Notes under the pieces: generated by a model
Database searches by the model: none
Told to the model about the DNA's origin: nothing
Seen by the model: only the letters and a program-made list of their open reading frames with translations
Translations under genes and position numbers: made by a program
Assembly: GCF_036711975.1 (NCBI RefSeq)
Contig: NC_091976.1
Location: forward strand, 6,200,001 to 6,264,000
Source of the DNA: Onthophagus taurus
Lineage: Eukaryota > Arthropoda > Insecta > Coleoptera > Scarabaeidae
Direction of reading: 5' to 3'
DNA length: 64,000 nucleotides
Part shown: positions 58,101 to 64,000 of the stretch, in pieces
How the letters are laid out: every line of letters starts with the position of its first letter
How positions within the stretch are numbered: the first letter of the stretch is position 1

Positions 58101-60905
58101 TAATTTTTGCTTTCGTTAGTATTCATTTTAGGAAACTATGATCAATACAAAAGTTTATTGAGTAATTTTTATCTACATTTGAGAGTACTTCGTATTCTCA
58201 ATTCTCACAATTTTTGTTTAATCGAAGCCATTAAAAAAATATTACGCTGACGGACGTAACTCAAAAAAAATTGAACAAAAATAAAATTGAAGTATACTCA
58301 TATGTAAATAAAAATTACACAATAAACTTTTGTATTAAACATAATTTTCTAAAATAAATATTAACGGCAATAAAAAGCTGTTTCCATATTTTTAACAGCA
58401 AATTGGAATCGAAAAACATCGATCAAAACCGGAAATATATAACTTTGCTATTGATTTCAATTTTGCTACTTTAAATTACGCTGTATAATATATATTTACC
58501 ACTCCTGATAAAGCATTGTAATTGGTTTTATAGGACCTTTTGCACCATCCACCATCGGCAATTACTGTTATAAACGGTATACCGTCGTCGTCAACATCAC
58601 CAACTTGTGTTGCTAAAGAAGCTTCTTCTTTTCCAGCTTCAATCATTGTTGCCCAGGCTGTTTTAGTTACAACAGAGGAAAGTTTCTTATGTTCTTCGTT
58701 ATATCGGCGATTAGACATTGGCGGAATGGACATAACAGAGTGTGTTTCTTCTAATGTAGAATAATCAGCGCCAGTAGAAATTGTAGCCAAAACAGTAGCG
58801 CTATTTATGTCCATAATGGTATTGTCAGATATTGGATCGTTACATATTTCTTGTTCGATACCACAGTTCTTACATTTTAATGTAAAAACACTTATTAGTC
58901 CAGACCTTTTCTCCTTTACTAACTCCATGTTAATTATTGAACAATTAAAAAGGGGTATGCACAGTATTGTTTAAAATTTGATGAAAAAGATATTTTACAT
59001 CGAAAATTCTGCGTCCGCTGATACACTCTTGCGGGTTTTCAATTGTTTCGATATTATCTGTCGACTGTCTTTCCAGGATGTTAAGACTGTTAAAAAATTT
59101 ACTCAATTTTAAATTTCCTACTTCAAATAATCAACTATATTTTTATGATACTATATTTTAGTATATTGTGTTGTATAGATGTTAACTTTATTCTAATCTT
59201 TTACAAAATAAAACTGACTTTGTGAATAATTCATTAAAACTTTGGTAATATATACATACCCTAAATCAACAGAAATCTCATCTAACGAACGGTCTGTGGT
59301 TATATTATGGGAAACATTTTTTCTGCATGTACGAATAAATGTCACAATAATTCTTGAATAGTTTAAAAGTGCATGTTTTATCTGATAACTAATATTTTTA
59401 AATTGTGTCAAATTGGGTAATATTTAAAGTGAAGTTAAAAATTCGTACTTACTTGTGCCCTGCTTTATTTCTCAAAAAATTTCGTTTTTTTGACAACACC
59501 TTTGAAGGTGGTTTTCTTGTTTTCCCCATAACTCTTAAAAAGTCACTATCTCAAACTTAAATAACTAATAACTATACACACGTAAACACTAAATTAACAA
59601 TAATTAACACTAAATTTCAAAAAACTTTACTTTAACCAATATAACGAAAATCTCTGTGTACCTTGTTCACCCAAGACAACTCGAGGAAGGAATGTTTCAA
59701 AAACTTCTTGACTTTTAGAAAAACAAAGTAGTAAAATAAACCCTTTTTTGTTATGGGATGTAAAAACGAGTTGGTTTCAATACCTGCGTCTCTCTAGTAC
59801 CAAAATTAAACAGTTATATTCTTACGTAAAGAAATAAAATAAATACATTTTAGTTAGTGTGTAAAAAGGGACTGATTTCAGTACCTGCGTCTCTCTAGTA
59901 CAAAAATTCCAAAGTTATATTTTAGGTAAAGAAATGAAATAAATTTAAGTATTTCTTAAATATTTAGAACAGTAAAAGATTTCGTTGAGGATTATATTTA
60001 TTTTTGTTTTACAAAATTTATAAACATATTCAATTATTGAGATTCCTAAATACATAATCTTCAGTTGATTCAAAACCGAAAAGTCTAATGTTAAAATGTT
60101 GTAACATACTTCAGATGCCTTCAGGAAGAACATGAAAGTACATGAAAACGTATACATTGTATCAAAATAATTCATGTTAAAAAATAATGCAAATAAATTT
60201 CATTAATTTTAATCAATAATAAAAATCTAACTCAACAATTATTGCATTTGTGCACACTGTGTAGGAGTACTATTTATTATAATATATTTAATTTATATTC
60301 TGGATTTTTTTAATTTTTAGTTCTATAATTGAATTTACATCAAATTTTTGTTACTTTTATTTAACGTTCATATCTTAATTAAATTATTAAAACGAAACGT
60401 AAGAATTCGGATCGATATACCTACTTTAAAAAATGGTAAGTTATATTTCGTTTCATATTATTTTGTGCTTTTACGGTTAATTCCTAAAGAATGAATTTGT
60501 ATTTCTACGAAGTCGTAAAAGATTTAATGGTAGATAGGGTACGCACGATCTCGCAAAAACTGGTACGCCACACCACCAATCCTTTGAGGGCGGGGCTAAT
60601 ACAAAAATTAGGAAATTATTACAATATTTCGGCGTGGGAATTTCTCATTTTCCTCCTTTATTTTATGAAATATCAAAAAATTTTATTTAGAAAAAGTGTT
60701 CGTTTAATAAATATCTACGCCTCTTCTGAGCCCTTTTAGAAATGCTTCTTAATAATCTCGGTAATTAACAATAATTAATCAAATATCTCGCAGAAGAAGC
60801 ATAGATTTTCCATTTTTAAACAACTTTTGTTTGAAACTTTTTTTGATATTTCAAACCGTTAACGCGTATTGTTGGAAATACGTTTGTCGTGGCGGTCGAA
60901 GCCCC
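55123..60905 (-). mobile_element. TTAA-flanked DNA transposon, Kolobok/Mutator-like with YqaJ
   Basis: TTAA at 55119-55122 and 60906-60909 flanks ends GGGGCTTCGATCACGG and, inverted, GGGGCTTCGACCGCCA (10 identical terminal bases, then partial). A TTAA duplication is used by the piggyBac and Kolobok superfamilies. The encoded protein is not piggyBac, which favours Kolobok; the domain itself resembles proteins labelled Mutator-like. The only gene is on the minus strand (56113-59529). Confidence 0.78.
56113..59529 (-). pseudogene. Mutator/Kolobok-like transposase fused to YqaJ nuclease, multi-exon
   Basis: Exons I can follow: 59529-59453 (MGKTRKPPSKVLSKKRNFLR); about 59065-58500 (GRRIFDVKYLFHQ, MELVKEKRSGLISVFTLKCK, VIADGGWCKRSYKTNYNALS); 58004-56683 (CIIGASTGK, CSVCARAESR...HTCFKNW, GDGDK, FVGGKRINF-like KFIGGKRINFGLRNSYEMRC, then the YqaJ start NPLWLEERRKRLTAPNFGKI); 56630-56516 (AASPDGLVGNDAIIEIKCPY, PD-(D/E)xK nuclease core); 56440-56324; and 56265-56113 (VLPELVDPR, stop). 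Introns have GT-AG ends (495, 52, 75 and 58 bp for the last four). Frameshifts near 58953, 57768 and 57405 disable it. The transposase Asp residues are likely in IADGGW and GDGD. Inference: the C-terminal nuclease is part of the same product. Confidence 0.78.
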
Positions 60906-60909
60906 TTAA

Positions 60910-61741
60910 CAATACTTTCCTTTTCAATCTTCTTGTCACTCACTTGTCACTATTCGTTAACAAGCCTGCTATAAACAGTTTTTAGATTATTTCTTAGACA
61001 ACTAAAAATCAAAAATTTGAACATTAATTCAATCGGTAAAGAAGCTGTTCTTGTGTTCTATGCTATCAGCGCCAAAGGTATCACGGGTCACAACTAAATT
61101 TATTATTGACGCATGCTTATACGGAATTAACACAGCATGCTCTTCTGCTCCCTGTTCACGATCTCCTTATATACCCCGGCACTCCAACTGTTTTTTCCTC
61201 GTTTCTGATTGGCTCTTAGCTTCGCGCCCTTTTCAAAATTCTTGCTTCGAAACTAGCGTCATCTCTTGATTTTTCTCGGAATTAACCTTCAAAATTAAAT
61301 TCTTTTTTCGTTGATTTCTCCCTTATTCCTTTATGAAACGTAATAAAACTTCGTATTCAACGTTGTCTTTTCTTGTTTTCAGACATACATTGGAGTACAC
61401 GCCAAATTTCAACAATGAGTAAAGTTAGAAAAATTCAAATTTAAATCAAGGATTTCTTCCTCAAAATAACGTTAAAATCTCAAAAGATGGATGAAAAATG
61501 TGCTTTAGGAGCTGAACTATAATAATTGATACTTTTGGAAGCAAACAAAACGGTTTAAGATAAGATTTTCACCAACAAAAAATCTCTCTGTCACAATTTC
61601 TAGGTTATGTTCTCTCGGTGAACTAAGAGAATGTTAAAATTATCACAATGGATTAAAATAGTATCCCATGTATTTATTGGTTCTCCCAATACCTTCAATG
61701 CCATGACGTGTGCATTAAACTTATCAACGGTCTATCTCAAA
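60910..61741. other. Inserted non-coding DNA inside BEL element 2, right block
   Basis: No gene. It contains the inverted partner (ggtatcacgggtcacaacta near 61077) of the motif near 54672, and on the minus strand a TATATAAGGAGATCGTGAAC stretch near 61178 that looks like an LTR promoter. It may be a Gypsy-type LTR fragment in the reverse orientation. Confidence 0.45.
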
Positions 61742-62404
61742 TTACAGTGATTTTCTTTTCCAACATTTATTTGGTAGATCGAACAAAGCCTTAAGGTGAT
61801 TATGAATAATTAGCCTTTCGTTTTCATATCTATCCTTCAACATATTCCACGCTAAAGAATAGTTTTCATTAGATGTTTCCAATGCTGCCAAAAGATTTAA
61901 TGGTTCGTTTTGTAAACTACTTCGTAGGTATCGAAACTTTTCTGATGATGTTAATTTATCATTATTATGAACCGCAGACAAGAAAGCATCTTTGAAAGGT
62001 AACCAATCTGTATATTCTCCACTGAATTTTGGAAGAGTTAAAGCCAGTAGATGAATGTTCTTCATATGTATCGACTCAGTATGACTCGAACAGCCCTGAA
62101 CTGAATTGCTTTGACAAGAATTACCTTGTAAAAAGTTACGTGCTCTTGAGATAACCCCATAAAAGGTATCTTCAAACTCTTTTCTTGATTCCGTAGCGTT
62201 TCGTAACTCTGTTTCATCCATTTCCTCTATTAAATCTTGAATTTCTTCATATCTATCTAAAAGATTATCTGCTTTCTCTAATCGTACCCTTAATTCCGTC
62301 TCTGCTTTTGAATCTCCTCGTTGATAGGTGCCAACAAACGTAGCAAATTTAGTAAGAGAGCTTTTAACGTTGCCTCTTTTACGTTTTAATTGTACTAAAT
62401 CCAT
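61742..62404 (-). pseudogene. BEL/Pao gag of element 2, N-terminal part
   Basis: A 220-residue frame starts MDLVQLKRKRGNVKSSLTKF at the right place after the leader. It contains KADNLLDRYEEIQDLIEEMD and LPKFSGEYTDWLPFKDAFLS, the conserved BEL gag DUF1759-type region (LP.F.G....W..F...F), and ends within WNMLKDRYENERLIIHNHLK. It stops at 61742, short of the zinc knuckles, where the 8-kb insertion begins. It forms the structural shell protein in BEL elements. Confidence 0.85.
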
Positions 62405-62652
62405 TTTACTTAATTGTTTATTATTTTTTATTTTATGCGAGTGAGACTAGGAACGATCAAAAAGGAATCAATGAAAGGAACTTACCGTTTTTCTCTCGTC
62501 TTGTGTATAACGTACAACATCGGTAATCTACCACAATGTTGCGTAATGTCGCCCAATCTCGTCTGATGCACCACGTTCTTCTTGTAACGTAGCCGACTTC
62601 TTGCTTGATTATTGTTTATTCTTGAAAGTATGCGGTTCGAAGGACCAAAATA

Positions 62653-62851
62653 TGTTTGTTAAAATGATTTACTGGTTTTTTTAAGAATTCAACTATTAAT
62701 ATTTAACACCTTTATTACGAAACCATACGAAACCGTACAACAACGACATGATTCTTACACTTTCTTAATCTAACGGTTCTAACCTCTTCTTATTAGGTTT
62801 TTACGTGTAGGCAAGGTAGAACCCTAAATAAAATTGCAGATTTCTATAACA
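62653..62851 (-). repeat. 5' LTR of BEL/Pao element 2
   Basis: It is 199 bp; on the minus strand it starts TGTTATAG and ends AACAAACA, followed by the leader 'tattttggtccttcgaacc'. It contains AATAAA-type signals. The match with the 3' LTR is about 97% outside two gaps. Confidence 0.92.
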
Positions 62852-62856
62852 TTTTG

Positions 62857-63440
62857 TTTATATTGTGATTGACGTGAGCCGTCAGATCCTCATTTATATA
62901 TTAGTTCTAAGTTTTTTATTTCGTCATGGCTCAACATTAATAAAACTTCTTTTAAGTATTCACATAATCGCGAAGAAGTGTGATCTAATAAGCTTTGTAA
63001 TTTTATTTCAGCACTAGTTTCTGTTATGACTGTGCTGACTGTTATGGCATCCTTAGATGGATAGCACTCTTTCTTTGCTCGTTGCAAAACACTGTAGCAT
63101 AGGTATAATTTCTTGTCGCTAGTCCTAACCACTTCATATTGTCTTCTGGACAAATCGGCTTCTACAAACATCGCCAAAGCGTCTTGCGGTGACATTTGTC
63201 TAGCGGCCTCGGCAGTACTGGCAGCGGAAAATGCTGTTTAATATATTTGTCCTCATCTTGGGAAAACTATACGTCTATGTCTTTTACTACTCGAGAAGTA
63301 GATACGTTTCCACATTCACGTAATTTCATTTGCGCTGCATATATTTGTTCAACTACCGATGAACTTCGCAATTCTGTTGTTTTTCTTCTCTTGGTTCGTT
63401 CGCTTGATTTCTCAAAGCATTTTGCTTTAAAAATACTTCA
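62857..63440 (-). pseudogene. Transib (RAG1-related) transposase, N-terminal part
   Basis: On the minus strand: SSERTKRRKTTELRSSSVVE, QIYAAQMKLRECGNVSTSRV, a stop, then (63195-62890) MSPQDALAMFVEADLSRRQY and VVRTSDKKLYLCYSVLQRAK, ending LELIYK-stop-GSDGSRQSQYKQ at the BEL insertion. The last block is the Transib 'K.G.DGS..QS.YKQ' motif that carries the first catalytic Asp, with Trp changed to a stop. The frame resumes at 49852 on the far side of the BEL element. Together with the C-terminal part this is one gene split by a retrotransposon. Confidence 0.78.
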
Positions 63441-63517
63441 TGTTTTTTATGAGTGTTTAGGCAACCCAAATAACAAACCAAATTTTATGTAACCATGACA
63501 ATTTTGTCGATTTCAAA

Positions 63518-63682
63518 TGTTACAAATAAAACAAGCAGCCATTATTGTATTCGTTATTAAAACGACGCCTTTTATTCGATCCTCTGAAGAATTCAACTTA
63601 GAACCCCAATTCAAGTAAGAAATTTCCAATTTTTCTTTCGAACCAACACCTACAATTATTCCCGACATTTGTCGCGCGAACA
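63518..63682 (+). repeat. 5' LTR of BEL/Pao element 3
   Basis: It starts TGTTAC and ends GAACA (165 bp), directly followed by the BEL leader motif. The right boundary is set by comparison with the leader of element 2. Confidence 0.7.
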
Positions 63683-63904
63683 TTTGGTCCTTCGAGCCGG
63701 ATTGTCGGTATTACCGGATTGTCGGTATTTTCTCTTTTCCCCGGTTATCGGAAACATCTTCGCCAGCGTGCGTTGTTGGGCCCTTCGTTGCCGCGCTTTA
63801 ATTCCCGGTACCTTGGGGTGATCCGGACGCACGACGCTGTTTCCGAGATTCCTTTTCCCTTAATTTATATTTAATTTCGTTTATTTTGAATTTATTTATT
63901 CACC

Positions 63905-64000
63905 ATGACAACGACAACTGATAAATTACAAAAGGCCGTTTTAAAAAGGACTAGTTTGCTTAATAGATTAAATGAAACTCTTACCTACGGCCAAAACTTG
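63905..64000 (+). CDS. BEL/Pao gag start (partial)
   Basis: ATG at 63905 (context caccATGaca) opens 32 codons to the window edge: MTTTTDKLQKAVLKRTSLLN, then RLNETLTYGQNL. The position after an LTR and leader, and the basic, Leu-rich start, match BEL gag N-termini such as the one of element 2. Confidence 0.72.
   Translation, partial: MTTTTDKLQKAVLKRTSLLNRLNETLTYGQNL

Larger units (their letters stand above)
49858..62851 (-). mobile_element. BEL/Pao retrotransposon 2, interrupted
   Basis: LTRs at 62653-62851 (5') and 49858-50047 (3') are flanked by a perfect 5-bp duplication TTTTG (49853-49857, 62852-62856). The leader after the 5' LTR contains 'ttttggtccttcgaaccgca', a typical BEL sequence. 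Gag lies at 62404-61742 and pol at 53578-50094, both degraded. About 8 kb of other DNA separates gag from the protease, including a TTAA-flanked DNA transposon. It inserted into a Transib-like gene. Confidence 0.92.
63518..64000 (+). mobile_element. BEL/Pao retrotransposon 3, 5' end (runs off the window)
   Basis: 5' LTR at 63518-63682, leader with 'tttggtccttcgagccgg' at 63683, GC-richer untranslated region with 'ccggattgtcggtatt' duplicated, then an open gag start. No lesion is visible in the part present, so it could be an intact element. Confidence 0.82.

Noticed and set aside
59193-59411. Minus-strand frame as an additional exon of the Kolobok-like gene
   Set aside because: It has no similarity to the family's N-terminal region and no good splice sites joining it to neighbours; left out of the gene model.
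48756-63440. Host RAG-like recombinase gene
   Set aside because: Motifs match Transib transposases, and the gene has stops, frameshifts and a retrotransposon in it. There is no evidence of a domesticated host gene.

Overview
The window looks like intergenic DNA from a large, AT-rich insect genome, possibly a beetle (the order is an inference). Nothing I can read is a conserved single-copy host gene. Nearly every supportable coding region belongs to a transposable element (TE). The mixture of BEL/Pao, piggyBac, Transib, PIF/Harbinger, Tc1/mariner, hAT, Penelope and R2-like sequences, and the short (50-75 bp) introns, fit an arthropod.

Layout. 1-4.2 kb: Tc1, non-LTR RNase H and hAT relics. 4.5-9.0 kb: a BEL/Pao element on the + strand with a nearly complete pol, a 245-bp 3' LTR, and no gag or 5' LTR. 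9.3-14.3 kb: a simple repeat field, a mariner-like 5' fragment, a non-LTR endonuclease fragment, a GC-rich R2-like pseudogene and the 3' part of a mariner-like transposase. 14.28-31.87 kb: a nest of insertions inside that mariner-like gene, whose 5' part resumes at 31.87-32.66 kb. The nest holds a piggyBac (14288-21358) carrying a second piggyBac (14579-17467) and an LTR-like insertion, then a short TTAA-flanked piggyBac-type MITE that carries a 10.4-kb foldback-like element (21433-31807).

The foldback-like element is the most interesting object. It has a perfect 9-bp target duplication (GATAAATAT). Its inverted arms are unequal (about 2.6 and 6.6 kb) and consist of about 300 bp of terminal sequence plus tandem 172-bp repeats (13 copies left, about 36 right). 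The 1.2-kb centre holds a complete-looking four-exon gene for a 188-residue SGNH/GDSL-hydrolase-like protein. The nucleophile motif GDS is kept, but the usual Asn and His positions are changed.

33-38.6 kb: Tigger/pogo, Penelope and Gypsy gag fragments and a Tc1 element with an IR/DR-type end structure, into which a palindromic MITE has inserted. 38.6-42.7 kb: an interrupted copy of an uncharacterised Cys-motif gene family, broken by a non-LTR tail and by an apparently intact 2.5-kb mariner-like element with 420-bp inverted repeats. 42.76-48.28 kb: a full PIF/Harbinger element (transposase plus Myb-like ORF, TTA duplication) containing a second DNA transposon with a 'SDSCGGQN' protein. 48.7-63.45 kb: a Transib (RAG1-related) transposase relic split by a second BEL/Pao element (minus strand, LTRs 3% diverged, duplication TTTTG). 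That BEL element is itself interrupted by about 8 kb, including a TTAA-flanked element that encodes a Mutator/Kolobok-like transposase fused to a YqaJ nuclease. 63.5-64 kb: the 5' LTR, leader and gag start of a third BEL/Pao element that runs off the window.

The genes do not form a pathway. They form a stratigraphy in which target-site duplications and interrupted reading frames give the order of insertion.
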